Below, one piece after another: positions 8,600-17,696 of a stretch of 64,000 bases of DNA. The stretch covers positions 1 to 64,000 of the forward strand of contig CAZCOA010000001.1 of NCBI GenBank assembly GCA_964500225.1, given 5' to 3'. The notes under the pieces were generated by a model, which searched no databases, was not told the origin of the DNA, and saw nothing but the letters and a program-made list of their open reading frames with translations. Each line of letters starts with the position of its first letter. Positions within the stretch are counted from its first letter, which is position 1. The translations under genes were made by a program, and so were the position numbers. This DNA comes from JAAYDY01 sp964500225 (GTDB taxonomy: Bacteria; Planctomycetota; Phycisphaerae; FEN-1346; JAACEH01).

Positions 8600-9763
8600 T
8601 TACGGCAATGCGGACGGTCGGGCGGCGAGAAAATCGGCGACGGCCTCGGCGGCGCGGCGTTGGACGAGTGCGGCAGCGTGGCGCATGGCCTGGGCAACGG
8701 TGACATCGGCGGCAACGAGGCTGCGGGCATCGACGATGCCTTCGCGTCGGAAGGCGGCGAGGTCGCCGGCCAGGGATCCGGCGATGACGATGCACGGAAC
8801 GCCGGCGTCGCGTGATCGGCGGGCGACGCCGACGGCGGCCTTGCCCTGGAGGCTCTGGGCATCGAGGCGTCCTTCGCCGGTGAGGACGAGATCGGCCCCG
8901 ACGAGATGGTCATTGAACCGTGTGGCGTCCAGGACGAGGTCGATGCCGGGGCGCAGTTCGGCGGCGAGCAGGGCCATGAGTGCGGCGCCGAGTCCGCCGG
9001 CGGCCCCTGCCCCGGGCACCGATTCGACATCGCGGCCCAGGTCGTCGCGGAAACGATGGGCCAGGTTGCGCAGTCCCGCGTCGAGGGCCGCAACCTGGTC
9101 GGGCGTGGCGCCTTTCTGTGGACCGAACACGGCGGCGGCGCCTTCGGGACCGGTCAGCGGATTTCGCACGTCGCAGGCGACGAGGATTTTGGATTGGGCG
9201 AGTCGCGGATCCAGTGTGTCGGTGCGGATAGCAGCGATCTGCGACAGCGCTCGGCCGCCGCGCAGCACTTCGCGGCCATTGGCGTCGCGGAACGAGGCGC
9301 CGAGTGCCTGGGCCATGCCGACGCCGCCATCGACGGTGGCGCTGCCGCCGATGCCGATGAGGATTTGCCGCGCGCCGGCGTTCAGGGCGGCACGGATCAA
9401 CTCGCCCGTGCCGAAGGTGGTGGTGAGCATGGGATTACGGCGTTCGGGGGGCACCAAGGGGAGACCCGAGGCGGCGGCCATTTCGATGACGGCGGTTCGG
9501 CCGTCGCCGAGCATGCCCCAGGCGGCCTCAACGCGTTCGCCGAGCGGGCCGGTGACGGTGGCGGTCATGAGGCGTCCGCCCGTGGCCGCAACGAGGCACT
9601 CGACGGTGCCTTCGCCGCCGTCGGCGATGGGCAGGTGAACCAGGGCGGGCGCGGTACGGCCGGCGTCGGCGCAGGCCTGGGCCGCGCCGCGGCCCATGGC
9701 GTGGGCTACGTCGGCGGCCGAGAGGCTTTCCTTGAACGAATCGGGGGCCAGGATGATTTTCAT
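8600..9763 (-). CDS. glxK: Glycerate kinase (GlxK/GarK family)
   Basis: The enzyme phosphorylates D-glycerate, usually to 2-phosphoglycerate, using ATP. The 387-residue length fits the bacterial class. Diagnostic segments are the N-terminal MKIILAPDSFKESLSA, PIADGGEGTVECL, LIGIGGSATVDGGVGMAQAL, VACDVRNPLTGPEGAA, FGPQKGA, and LVLTGEGRLDAQSLQGKA. It starts 15 bp after the htrA-like gene on the same strand and is probably co-transcribed with it. A 232-bp gap follows before the TIM-barrel gene. Confidence 0.94.
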   Translation of the reverse strand: MKIILAPDSFKESLSAADVAHAMGRGAAQACADAGRTAPALVHLPIADGGEGTVECLVAATGGRLMTATVTGPLGERVEAAWGMLGDGRTAVIEMAAASGLPLVPPERRNPMLTTTFGTGELIRAALNAGARQILIGIGGSATVDGGVGMAQALGASFRDANGREVLRGGRALSQIAAIRTDTLDPRLAQSKILVACDVRNPLTGPEGAAAVFGPQKGATPDQVAALDAGLRNLAHRFRDDLGRDVESVPGAGAAGGLGAALMALLAAELRPGIDLVLDATRFNDHLVGADLVLTGEGRLDAQSLQGKAAVGVARRSRDAGVPCIVIAGSLAGDLAAFRREGIVDARSLVAADVTVAQAMRHAAALVQRRAAEAVADFLAARPSALP

Positions 9764-9778
9764 GCGGGGACAGCCTTC

Positions 9779-11173
9779 TCAGTGGCGAATTTCAGGTTTG
9801 CCGCGAACGGCGACGGAGACACGGACGGCGTAGGGGCCGCGGACGACGCGAAGGACGATTTTGGCGCCGGCGGGCACGCGGGCCAGGGCGACGGCCAAGT
9901 CATCGAGGTCGCGGACAGCCTGCGGCCCGACCTGGATAAGAACATCGCCGGCACGGAATCCGATCTCGGCAGCAGGGCTGCCTTCTTCAACGCCCGTCAC
10001 AAGAGCTCCGTAGTCAATGGCCGTACGGAACCGTTGGGCCAGTTGCTCGGTCATATGGCTGACGTGCAGGCCGATGCGATCGAGAGCCAGGCGGCCGCCG
10101 TCGCGTTTGGGGGCTTCGCCGAGCGTGACGGTGAGGGATTTCAGTGCGTCGTCGCGGCGAATCTTGAATTCGACCTTGTCGCCGACGTTGCGTTTCAGCA
10201 GCGACGTTTCAAAATCGACGACCGACTCGATGGCGTGGCCGTTGACGCCGAGGAGGGTGTCGCCGGGGCGGAGTCCGGCGGCGTCGGCGGGGCTCTTGGG
10301 CTCGATTTCGGTGATGCGCAGTTCGGCGACCCAGAGGCCGTCGGGGCCGCGGCGACCGGTGCCGGCGACGTCGAGACCGAGCCAGAGGCGCTTGGTGTTG
10401 CGGGCACTGAGCAGGCCGACGAGCTGGTCGCGGACATGGTCCACGGGGATGGCGAAGCTGAGGCCCTCGGCGTCGGCGCGGATGGCGGTGTTGATGCCGA
10501 TGACCTCGCCGTGGATGTTCAGCAGGGCGCCGCCGGAGTTGCCGGGATTGATGGCGGCGTCGGTCTGGATGAGGCCGGTGTACGTGACGCCGCCGGCGAA
10601 TTCGAGGGTGCGATCGGTGGCGCTGACGATGCCGGCGGAGACAGTGTTGGCGTAGCCAAGGGGGTTGCCGATGGCAATGACGGTTTCGCCGATCATGAGG
10701 TCGGAGCAGGTGCCGAGACGGGCGAACGGCAGGGGTTTGTCGTCGTTGATCTTGATGATGGCCAGGTCGTTGTCCACGTCGGCAGAGACCAGTTCGGCGT
10801 CGAATTCGCGTTTGTCGGCCAGGACGACCTTGATCTGGTCGCTCTGCTGGACGACGTGGGCGTTGGTGACGATGTAGCCCTCGTGGTGGATCAGGACGCC
10901 GGAGCCGAGGCTGCGGCTGACGCGGCGGCGTTCGATCATGTCGCGCGGCATGTGGCGCAGAAAGATGTCGGGCAGGCCGAGAAAGAACGGGTCTCGGTCG
11001 AGGGTCTCGCGCTGGGTGGCGATGTTGACGACGGCCGGCCCGCAGGCCTGGACGGCCCGGACGATGGGCGTGCGGCGGTCCGGGGGCACGGCCCCCTCGG
11101 CGGCAAGCAGGCGGGCGGTCCCGGCCACCTGAACGGCCAACACCAGCGAAGCGGCAAGGAATGCTCTTTTCAT
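9779..11173 (-). CDS. HtrA/DegP-like periplasmic serine protease with two PDZ domains
   Basis: This is an envelope quality-control protease. The 464-residue protein has a signal peptide (residues 1-25) and a trypsin-fold domain with the complete triad: His106 in TNAHVVQ, Asp136 in DNDLAIIKI and Ser213 in NPGNSGGA. Two PDZ domains follow (about 265-360 and 375-460; AGLRPGDTLLGVNG and IGFRAGDVLIQVG). ATG 11173 is chosen for the signal peptide and because the predicted transcription start lies between it and the upstream in-frame codons. It is divergent from the phosphatase gene and followed closely by glycerate kinase. Confidence 0.94.
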   Translation of the reverse strand: MKRAFLAASLVLAVQVAGTARLLAAEGAVPPDRRTPIVRAVQACGPAVVNIATQRETLDRDPFFLGLPDIFLRHMPRDMIERRRVSRSLGSGVLIHHEGYIVTNAHVVQQSDQIKVVLADKREFDAELVSADVDNDLAIIKINDDKPLPFARLGTCSDLMIGETVIAIGNPLGYANTVSAGIVSATDRTLEFAGGVTYTGLIQTDAAINPGNSGGALLNIHGEVIGINTAIRADAEGLSFAIPVDHVRDQLVGLLSARNTKRLWLGLDVAGTGRRGPDGLWVAELRITEIEPKSPADAAGLRPGDTLLGVNGHAIESVVDFETSLLKRNVGDKVEFKIRRDDALKSLTVTLGEAPKRDGGRLALDRIGLHVSHMTEQLAQRFRTAIDYGALVTGVEEGSPAAEIGFRAGDVLIQVGPQAVRDLDDLAVALARVPAGAKIVLRVVRGPYAVRVSVAVRGKPEIRH

Positions 11174-11202
11174 GGTCCTACGATCCTCCAGTCGGATGGC
11201 GC

Positions 11203-11231
11203 AGTGTAATCGTCTCGGGCGGTTCGGGCAA
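11203..11231 (-). promoter_or_regulatory. Promoter of the htrA-like gene
   Basis: On the minus strand TTGCCC (11231-11226), a 17-nt spacer and TACACT (11208-11203) form a good sigma-70 promoter about 30 bp before the ATG. Confidence 0.6.
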
Positions 11232-11270
11232 GGGGCCGGGAACGGTTCCTGCCGTGAGAACCTTTGGCCC

Positions 11271-11299
11271 TTGTCAGACGGTACGAAGCCTCCTATACT
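11271..11299 (+). promoter_or_regulatory. Promoter of the GAF-SpoIIE phosphatase gene
   Basis: TTGTCA (11271-11276), a 17-nt spacer and TATACT (11294-11299). It is divergent from the htrA-like promoter, with about 40 bp between the two -35 boxes. The leader is about 50 nt. Confidence 0.65.
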
Positions 11300-11354
11300 C
11301 ATGCCTGTCGCGTGCGGTGGCGGCGCGACACGTCCTTGGGCCAGGCGGCGTGTC

Positions 11355-12632
11355 ATGAGCGTTGAACCGACAATCCCTCACCAGATGGACGAATCCGGCC
11401 TGCACAAAGTGCTGGAAATCGCCCGGCGCATGGGCAGCGAGCGGTCGCTGGACCCGTTGCTGACGCTGATACTAGACGAGGCGGTCAAATTGCTCGGCGC
11501 CGAGCGGGCCACTTTGTTTCTATACGACGCACGGACGGACGAATTGTACTCGAAAATCGCCCAGAAGAGCGAAATCGGGGAGATCCGTTTCCCGGCGGAC
11601 AAGGGAATCGCCGGGTTCATTGCCCGTAACAAGGCGTGCGTGAACATTCCGGACGCCTACCAGGATCCGCGGTTCAATCCGGAACCGGACAAGAGGACGG
11701 GGTACCGGACGCGGAACATTCTGGGTTGCCCGATGCTGGACCTGGAAGGCCGCCTGGTGGGTGTGCTGGAGGTGTTGAACAAGAGCGGCGGCCCGTTCAC
11801 GCTGGCCGACGAATACCTGATCGCCGTGCTGGGCAGCCAGGCGGGCGTGGCGCTGGACCGGGCGCGGTTGCAGGAGGAGTACCAGGCGAAGATCGAGATC
11901 GAACGGGACCTGGACGTGGCGCGGCGGATACAGAAGGCGCTGATGCCGCGCGAGGTGCCGCCGTCGCCGGGGTTCGACATCGCCGGGTGGAGCGAGCCGG
12001 CGGACCAGACGGGCGGCGACATATTCGACCTGTTCCCGACGCCGTGCGGCGAGGTGGGGTTTCTGCTGGGCGACGCCACGGGGCACGGCATCGGGCCGGC
12101 GTTGATGATTTCGGAGACGCGTGCGGCGGTTCGTGCGGTGGCTGCCGACTGCAACAATCTGTCAAAAATTCTGACCGTGGCCAATGAGCTTCTGGTAAAC
12201 GACGCCTCGGACGGACGGTTTGTGACGCTGATGGCGGGGATGATCGACAGCAAGACGAAGCGGGTGCGTTATAGTTCGGCAGGCCAGGGGCCGACGTTCC
12301 TGCTTCGCCGCGAGGGCGACAGGGTGGAGACGCTGGAGCCGACGGGCCTGCCGCTGGGCATCATGGTGGGCCCCGAGTGGCCGGAGATTACATTGACCAT
12401 GGCGCCGGGCGACCTGCTGCTGGTGGTGTCGGACGGGATACTGGAATGTGCCAACGCGGCCAACGAGATGATCGGCGCGGACCGGTTCGTGGCCGAGATG
12501 AGGCGGCACCGTGACCGGCCGGCCAGCGAGATGGCGGCGGCCATCGCGCGAATGACAGAGGAATTCGCCGCCGGAGAACCGTTCCGCGACGACCGGACGG
12601 CCATCGTGATCAAGAGAACCGACGAGCCATGA
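11355..12632 (+). CDS. GAF-domain PP2C/SpoIIE-type serine phosphatase
   Basis: This is a cytoplasmic signalling phosphatase, of the RsbU/SpoIIE type that usually acts on anti-sigma antagonists. The 425-residue protein has a GAF sensor (about residues 25-180, with LLTLILDEAVKLLGAERATL and KGIAGFIARNK). A short coiled linker (EIERDLDVARRIQKALMP) follows, then the PP2C-like domain carrying TGGDIFDLF, LLGDATGHGIGPALM and FRDDRTAIVI, the metal-binding aspartates. ATG 11355 fits the domain start and the promoter upstream. Its stop overlaps the next gene's ATG (ATGA), so the membrane protein downstream is coupled to it. No RsbW or RsbV partner is seen here. Confidence 0.93.
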   Translation: MSVEPTIPHQMDESGLHKVLEIARRMGSERSLDPLLTLILDEAVKLLGAERATLFLYDARTDELYSKIAQKSEIGEIRFPADKGIAGFIARNKACVNIPDAYQDPRFNPEPDKRTGYRTRNILGCPMLDLEGRLVGVLEVLNKSGGPFTLADEYLIAVLGSQAGVALDRARLQEEYQAKIEIERDLDVARRIQKALMPREVPPSPGFDIAGWSEPADQTGGDIFDLFPTPCGEVGFLLGDATGHGIGPALMISETRAAVRAVAADCNNLSKILTVANELLVNDASDGRFVTLMAGMIDSKTKRVRYSSAGQGPTFLLRREGDRVETLEPTGLPLGIMVGPEWPEITLTMAPGDLLLVVSDGILECANAANEMIGADRFVAEMRRHRDRPASEMAAAIARMTEEFAAGEPFRDDRTAIVIKRTDEP

Positions 12633-13417
12633 CCGACCTGCCCCCGAACACAAACGAGAATCCGACGGCGCTGCGGGACGACGCACACCTGGACCGGGCC
12701 GTGGAACCGGAGTATGCCGCCGTGAGCGTCATGGCCATTCTGGCGCTGATTCTGACGGGCGTCGGGGCGCTGGCCATGCTGCCGCAACAGGCCTACGTCG
12801 GGATTCCCGGGGTGACGTACCGTGCGCCGATTCTGCTGGTGCTTCCGGTGGCGTCGTTGCTGTTCGCCCTGGCGGCGCGTCGGAAGATCGTCCGCAGCGA
12901 AGGAACGCTCGTGGGTCTTCGTGCGGCCACGGCGGCCGTGGCGCTATCGGCACTGTTCGTGGCGGGATCGGTGGCGCTGCACGGGTACCTCCAGCACCGG
13001 CAGTACTCGCTCAATCAGGCCATTCTGACGGAGACCCAGGGATATTTGGATCGCCTTCTGAACGAGGACTACGAAAGCGTGTACCGGGAAATAGCCGCCA
13101 ACAACCCGGGCATCGTCAGCGAGGGGCTATCGCCGACGGCCTTCGGGGAGATGATCGGCAGCCTGTTGAAGCAAGGTGGCGATTACTACGGTCGCCGGCT
13201 CCAGAACCAGGGCGTGACCATGCCCGAAGACACGACCGAGGACGGAGAAATCCGCGGCTATGTGACGCACCGTTTCCTGTTCAAGCGAGGCGCGGTGGAC
13301 CTGAACTTCATTTTCGCTCAACGGGACGGGCGCTGGAAGCTGATGCTCGTCAAGCCAAGCATGGCGTTCGAGTTCCTTCCCCCGGACGCCAAGCCGAAGA
13401 AACGTTTCGACCCGTAG
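12629..13417 (+). CDS. Membrane protein of unknown function
   Basis: The 262-residue protein has three hydrophobic segments (about residues 30-52, 66-84 and 97-117). A soluble domain of about 145 residues follows, probably extracytoplasmic, and resembles nuclear-transport-factor-like or DUF4878-type folds in its ending (FIFAQRDGRWKLMLVKPS). I do not recognise a specific family. The start codon overlaps the phosphatase stop by 4 bp, so it may be a membrane partner of the GAF-SpoIIE protein. That pairing is inferred from coupling alone. Confidence 0.75.
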   Translation: MTDLPPNTNENPTALRDDAHLDRAVEPEYAAVSVMAILALILTGVGALAMLPQQAYVGIPGVTYRAPILLVLPVASLLFALAARRKIVRSEGTLVGLRAATAAVALSALFVAGSVALHGYLQHRQYSLNQAILTETQGYLDRLLNEDYESVYREIAANNPGIVSEGLSPTAFGEMIGSLLKQGGDYYGRRLQNQGVTMPEDTTEDGEIRGYVTHRFLFKRGAVDLNFIFAQRDGRWKLMLVKPSMAFEFLPPDAKPKKRFDP

Positions 13418-13565
13418 GGCCGCTCTCGCCAATTCTGCGAGACGGTTCGACAGGATTCCTGAACAAGACCTTCTGGGGTTTCTGGAGTTCATAGGCAATC
13501 CGGCAGGTCACCTTTCTGTTCAGAAACGCGAACGCCGTCCATGGGACGGGGAAATGGAGGAGGTC

Positions 13566-14318
13566 ATGAATACCTGTAGTTTGGCAATTGCATTCATGGT
13601 TGGACCACTCCTGATCGGTGTTGCTTCTGGCGACGACGCCCAAATGGATAGCAGTGCAGAAAGCAACAACGCTGCGATACTGGAAGCCCAGATCAACCTG
13701 CTCAAGGCCACCATATCTGACCGAGACAAGAAGATCGAGTCCTTGCAGAAGGAAATCGAAGAGTTAAAAGCGATGCTCGCGCAGGTGATGTTGATTGACC
13801 TGACCGAAGATGAGGCCAGCCCAGGGGACACAACACCGCCGGGGCCCACTCTAAGATACCCGCAGATCATTCAGTCAGTGTGGCAGGCACTCACGCCATT
13901 TCCAAATGACGCGACAGAGCTTCAGCAGACCGAGCAGTGGAATCGACAGCGGAAGGAACTGTATGACGCCTGTGTCGGCAAACGGGCCAATCTAGGCGGG
14001 GTCGTTGAATACGTGAGTACAGAGGGGGTCGTCCACGTATCATACAGTAATGATGCCAAACGGCAGAAGATTATTGAAAGCAACAGTAAGCTCCAGCCAC
14101 ATACGACAGGGGGACTCAGGCCTGTTGCGGTCACAGCCAAACCCAAGCCCGTTCCACCATTGGAGCGGATGACCGTAGTCATCAAGCTTCCGCTAGACAG
14201 AGCGATTAAACTCCGACAAGGCCAGTCCTTAATGGTAACTGGGATAATCAAATCCATTACGCTTAACACTTTTCCTGGCTCAACGAAGGCAATCTTCTTT
14301 GTTGAACTAGAGGAATGA
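13566..14318 (+). CDS. Secreted coiled-coil protein of unknown function
   Basis: The 250-residue protein has a signal-peptide-like N-terminus (residues 1-22), a heptad-rich coiled coil (about 35-75, ILEAQINLLKATISDRDKK and onward) and a C-terminal beta-rich part with LGGVVEYVSTEGVVHVSYS and VIKLPLDRAIKLRQGQSL. The ending resembles OB-like tRNA_anti or ssb-type lipoprotein domains only loosely. GGAGGAGG right before ATG 13566 decides the start over an upstream Met. Base use is clearly less GC-rich than its neighbours, with many A/T-ending codons, so recent acquisition is possible. A weak hairpin follows the stop. Confidence 0.72.
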   Translation: MNTCSLAIAFMVGPLLIGVASGDDAQMDSSAESNNAAILEAQINLLKATISDRDKKIESLQKEIEELKAMLAQVMLIDLTEDEASPGDTTPPGPTLRYPQIIQSVWQALTPFPNDATELQQTEQWNRQRKELYDACVGKRANLGGVVEYVSTEGVVHVSYSNDAKRQKIIESNSKLQPHTTGGLRPVAVTAKPKPVPPLERMTVVIKLPLDRAIKLRQGQSLMVTGIIKSITLNTFPGSTKAIFFVELEE

Positions 14319-14714
14319 CGAGTCACTGCACTCGTCTTCTGGGTGTTTGGCTCATTGACTCGAATCAGGGTGCAGAGGACAGAAACCATCTGGGCGAGAT
14401 CGTCTGGCGGGTACCACGCTTTGGAGGCCGGACAAGGTGCGGACCAAAGTGTGCGTCGTGTTCCGCCCGGCACACTTTGGCGCCGGCTGCACCGTCGCTC
14501 CAAAGTGTGGCACCCCAGAATCGACTTTGTTTCTGACGCACTGCACCGTCGCCGCGCATCACGCAGGTTGCCCGTGGGCCATTCTCGGGGATGCGCATCG
14601 ACAAGGCCGGCGGCTGACGTGTGCGCGCACTGCCGGGGGACGGTCTGGGACGGTCGGCATGGCCGCCCCTCGACAGGGCTCGGGAACTCCGTCAAGCGGC
14701 CATGGCACCCGAAT
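14319..14714. other. Convergent intergenic region with inverted-repeat triad
   Basis: This 396-bp stretch lies between the ends of the coiled-coil gene and murA. Right after the stop, GACGAG/CTCGTC (14317-14336) can form a short hairpin followed by TTCT, possibly a weak terminator. The main structure is three copies of a 10-mer in alternating orientation at 14444-14510, listed separately. I see no convincing gene on either strand. Confidence 0.6.
14444..14510. repeat. CCAAAGTGTG triad in alternating orientation
   Basis: CCAAAGTGTG occurs at 14444-14453 and 14500-14509, and its exact reverse complement CACACTTTGG at 14471-14480. The middle copy can pair with either flank. The left stem is 11 bp with a 15-nt loop, the right stem 10 bp with a 19-nt loop. 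The two hairpins are mutually exclusive. Confidence 0.8.
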
Positions 14715-16004
14715 CTATTCCTTGGGCAGTTCGCCGGCGGGCTGTTCCTTGCGGCGGATGTCGGCGCCGAGTTTACGAAGTTTGACGTCGAGGTTTTCGT
14801 AGCCGCGGTCGAGGTGGTAGATGCGCCGGACTTCGGTCTCGCCGTCGGCGATGAGGCCGGCCAGGACGAGGGCGGCGGAGGCTCGCAGGTCGCTGGCCAT
14901 GACGGGCGCGCCGGAGAGGCGCCGGACGCCGTGGACGACGGCCATGTTGTTCTCCTTGCGGATGTCGGCGCCCATGCGGTTGAGCTCGGCGACGTGCATG
15001 AAACGGTCGGGGAAGATTTTCTCGGTGACGACGCTGATGCCGTCGGTCAGGCACAACAGAGCCATGAGCTGGGCCTGGAGGTCGGTGGGATAGCCCGGGA
15101 AAGCCAACGTGGTGACGTCCACGGGCTTGAATCGTTTGCGTCCGACGACGGTGACGGAGTCGTTGTCGCGGGTGACCTTGACGCCCATTTCCTGGAGCTT
15201 GTGGAGCGGCGCCATCAGGTGATTCCATCGGGCGTCGCGGACCGTGACGCGGCCGCCGGTGGCGGCGCCGGCCATGAGGAGGGTGCCGGCCTCGATGCGG
15301 TCGGGGATGACGTCGAAGCTGACGGCGTGGAGACGGTCCACGCCGGTGATCTCGATGCGCGGGGTGCCGATGCCGTTGATGCGTGCTCCCATGGCGACGA
15401 GCATTTCGGCGAGGTTGCGTACCTCGGGCTCGCAAGCGGCGGCCTCGATGATGGTCGTGCCGCGGGCGAGTGTGGCGGCCATGAGAACGTTGGCGGTGCC
15501 AAGGACGGTGCTGCCGAAGGGCCCGCCGAGGTAGAGTTCGCGTCCCTTGAGACCGCGCGGGACGGAGCATTCGAGGTATCCGTGCTCGGTGCGGATGCGA
15601 GCGCCCAGGGCGGCAAGTCCACGGACGTGGAGATCCACGGGTCGGGAGCCGATGGCACACCCGCCGGGCTGGCTGATGCGGGCCCTGCGTCGGCGAGCCA
15701 GGAGCGGCCCCATGACGCAGATGCCGGCGCGCATGGTGCGCATGATGTCGTAGGGCGCCTCGATGCCGGACTCGTCCTTGACCTCGATCTCGAGGGCATC
15801 GCCCTTGCGTTCGACCTCGGCGCCGAGGGTGCGCAGGAGCATGCTCATGGTCCGGATGTCCATCAGGTCGGGCACGTTGCGCAGACGGGTGCGTCCCTCG
15901 GCCAACAGGGCCGCCGCCATCATCGGCAGGGCCGCATTCTTCGAGCCGCCCGCCTGCACGGTTCCCTCAAGCGGCTTGCCGCCGCGAATCACCATCATAT
16001 CCAT
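14715..16004 (-). CDS. murA: UDP-N-acetylglucosamine 1-carboxyvinyltransferase
   Basis: MurA adds enolpyruvate from PEP to UDP-GlcNAc, the first committed step of peptidoglycan synthesis. The 429-residue length is normal. It opens with IRGGKPLEGTVQAGGSKNAALP, and the catalytic loop reads SQPGGCAIGSRPVDLH, with Cys116 at the position that fosfomycin modifies. Further landmarks are PDRIEAGTLL, FPGYPTDLQAQ, ENRFMHVAEL-like DRFMHVAELNRMGA and YHLDRGYENLDVKLRKLGA. It is a single-gene unit between two plus-strand genes. An active MurA is notable in a planctomycete-like genome, because it implies peptidoglycan synthesis. Confidence 0.97.
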   Translation of the reverse strand: MDMMVIRGGKPLEGTVQAGGSKNAALPMMAAALLAEGRTRLRNVPDLMDIRTMSMLLRTLGAEVERKGDALEIEVKDESGIEAPYDIMRTMRAGICVMGPLLARRRRARISQPGGCAIGSRPVDLHVRGLAALGARIRTEHGYLECSVPRGLKGRELYLGGPFGSTVLGTANVLMAATLARGTTIIEAAACEPEVRNLAEMLVAMGARINGIGTPRIEITGVDRLHAVSFDVIPDRIEAGTLLMAGAATGGRVTVRDARWNHLMAPLHKLQEMGVKVTRDNDSVTVVGRKRFKPVDVTTLAFPGYPTDLQAQLMALLCLTDGISVVTEKIFPDRFMHVAELNRMGADIRKENNMAVVHGVRRLSGAPVMASDLRASAALVLAGLIADGETEVRRIYHLDRGYENLDVKLRKLGADIRRKEQPAGELPKE

Positions 16005-16054
16005 ACAGCGAATCGCTCCAATTGGGCGCCAGTGGAATCTGCTCTACGGCCGCT

Positions 16055-16083
16055 AGCCTACAAACTGGGCCGCGAGTTTGCAA
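16055..16083 (-). promoter_or_regulatory. murA: Possible murA promoter with shared palindromic -35
   Basis: On the minus strand TTGCAA (16083-16078), a 17-nt spacer and TAGGCT (16060-16055). TTGCAA is its own reverse complement, so the same hexamer could serve the plus-strand DUF4139 gene with TATCAT (16103-16108) at 19 nt. Both assignments are tentative. Confidence 0.4.
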
Positions 16084-16209
16084 GCGTGTGGGCTGCATGT
16101 GTTATCATGGAGTCGTCGGCAACTCTGGAACCCGCCCGTGCGGGGCGCATCCAAGATATACGGCAGCGGACAGAGTAAGCTCGTGTTTCCGACCGAAAGG
16201 AGGCAGACG

Positions 16210-17661
16210 ATGATGCGATGGACGACGATTTTGGTGTGCAGCCTCGTGTGTGTTGCGGCGGGTGTCTCGGTCGCCTGGGGCCAGGGGGAGCCGGGGGTAA
16301 CCGTGACGGTGTACAACCAGGGATACGCGGTGGTAAAAGAGGACCGCGTGGTCGAGATTCCCGAGGCCCAGTCGGTGATCAAGTTCACGGACGTGGCACA
16401 GCGGATCGACCCGACGAGCGTGTATTTCAAGAGTCTGACGGACCCGGACGGGACCGGGGTGCTGGAGCAGAACTACGAGTATGACCTCGTCAGCGCCGAC
16501 AAGCTGCTGGCCAAGTACATCGACCGGCCGCTGAGCGTGTGGACCACAAACGGCAAGAGATATGAGGGGACGCTGCTGTCGTTCGACGCGGGGCAACTGG
16601 TGCTGAAGACGCCCGAAGGGATCGCGATGGTGCAGCGGGCACAGAACGTGCAGGACATTCAGTTCGCGGCGTTGCCGGAGGGGCTGCTGACGAAGCCGAC
16701 GCTGGTGTGGAAAGTCGCGGCGGGACGGACCGGGAAGCACCTGGTGCGGATGGCGTACCAGACGACAGGTATGGAGTGGCGGGCCGACTACAACGTCGTG
16801 ACCAACAAAGACGACACGAAAGTGGACGTAGCCGGTTGGGTGACGGTGACGAACAACTCGGGGGCGACATATAAGGACGCGAGGCTGAAGCTGATCGCCG
16901 GAGACGTGCGGCGGGTGGAGCCGCCGGCGCTGCCGCCGATCACGTATGAGGGGGCCCGCAGGGCCACAGCGGCCATGAACGCGGCTATGCCGGAGGAGAA
17001 GGCGTTTTTCGAGTATCACCTGTACACGTTCCCGAACCGGACGACGCTGGCCGACAGTCAGGTCAAGCAGCTTCAGTTGTTGAATGCGGCGGACGTGGGT
17101 GTCGAGAAGGCGTATGTGTACGAGGCCCAGACGGGCCGGTACTGGGGCGGCACATACACCGACCGCAACTACGGGCAGACGGGCAACAAGAAAGTGAAAG
17201 TGATGCTGGAAATCGCGAACACCAAGAGCAACCACCTGGGCATGCCGCTTCCGGCGGGGAAGGTGCGGGTGTTTAAGCGCGACGAGGCGGACAATTCGCT
17301 GGAGTTTATCGGCGAGGACCAGATCGAGCACACGAAAGATACGGACACGGTGAAGCTGTACGTCGGCAACGCCTTTGACATCAACGGCGAGCGAGAAGTG
17401 CTGGATTTCAAAGTTGAGACGGGGCGAAAATGGATGCAGGAGAAGGTACGGATCACGCTGACCAGCGCCAAGGACGAAGCGGTAAAGGTAAAGGTGGTGG
17501 AGAAGATGCTTCGAGCGCTGACGTGGCGAGTGACGGACAAGAGCGACAACTTCACGAAGGAGAATGCCTTCACGGCGCATTTCGACGTAGAGGTGCCGGC
17601 GAAGAAGGGCGACGAGCCGGGCAAGAAAGTGATCGAGTACACGGTGGAGTACACGTGGTAG
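16210..17661 (+). CDS. Secreted DUF4139-type protein
   Basis: The 483-residue protein has a signal peptide (about residues 1-25, ending near VAWGQG) and then a DUF4139-like architecture. An N-terminal beta domain (VTVYNQGYAVVKEDR) is followed by the DUF4139 core (LVWKVAAGRTGKHLVRMAYQ, WRADYNVV, VAGWVTVTNNSGATYKDARL, LPAGKVRVFKRDE, LYVGNAFDINGEREV). The molecular function of this family is unknown; it behaves as an exported, probably cell-surface protein. AGGAGGC lies just before the tandem ATGs at 16210. It is divergent from murA. Two strong stem-loops follow the stop codon. Confidence 0.88.
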   Translation: MMRWTTILVCSLVCVAAGVSVAWGQGEPGVTVTVYNQGYAVVKEDRVVEIPEAQSVIKFTDVAQRIDPTSVYFKSLTDPDGTGVLEQNYEYDLVSADKLLAKYIDRPLSVWTTNGKRYEGTLLSFDAGQLVLKTPEGIAMVQRAQNVQDIQFAALPEGLLTKPTLVWKVAAGRTGKHLVRMAYQTTGMEWRADYNVVTNKDDTKVDVAGWVTVTNNSGATYKDARLKLIAGDVRRVEPPALPPITYEGARRATAAMNAAMPEEKAFFEYHLYTFPNRTTLADSQVKQLQLLNAADVGVEKAYVYEAQTGRYWGGTYTDRNYGQTGNKKVKVMLEIANTKSNHLGMPLPAGKVRVFKRDEADNSLEFIGEDQIEHTKDTDTVKLYVGNAFDINGEREVLDFKVETGRKWMQEKVRITLTSAKDEAVKVKVVEKMLRALTWRVTDKSDNFTKENAFTAHFDVEVPAKKGDEPGKKVIEYTVEYTW

Positions 17662-17696
17662 GCGGCGATGCTCGGGACATCGGAAGAAGGCACGAT

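Noticed and set aside
8906..11209. 767-codon frame opposite glycerate kinase and the htrA-like gene
   Set aside because: Its composition is that of an antisense shadow, and the catalytic triad on the other strand fixes the true coding strand.
14365..14604. Short frames inside the inverted-repeat triad region
   Set aside because: Frames on both strands arise from the repeated 10-mers; no start signal or conserved sequence supports them.
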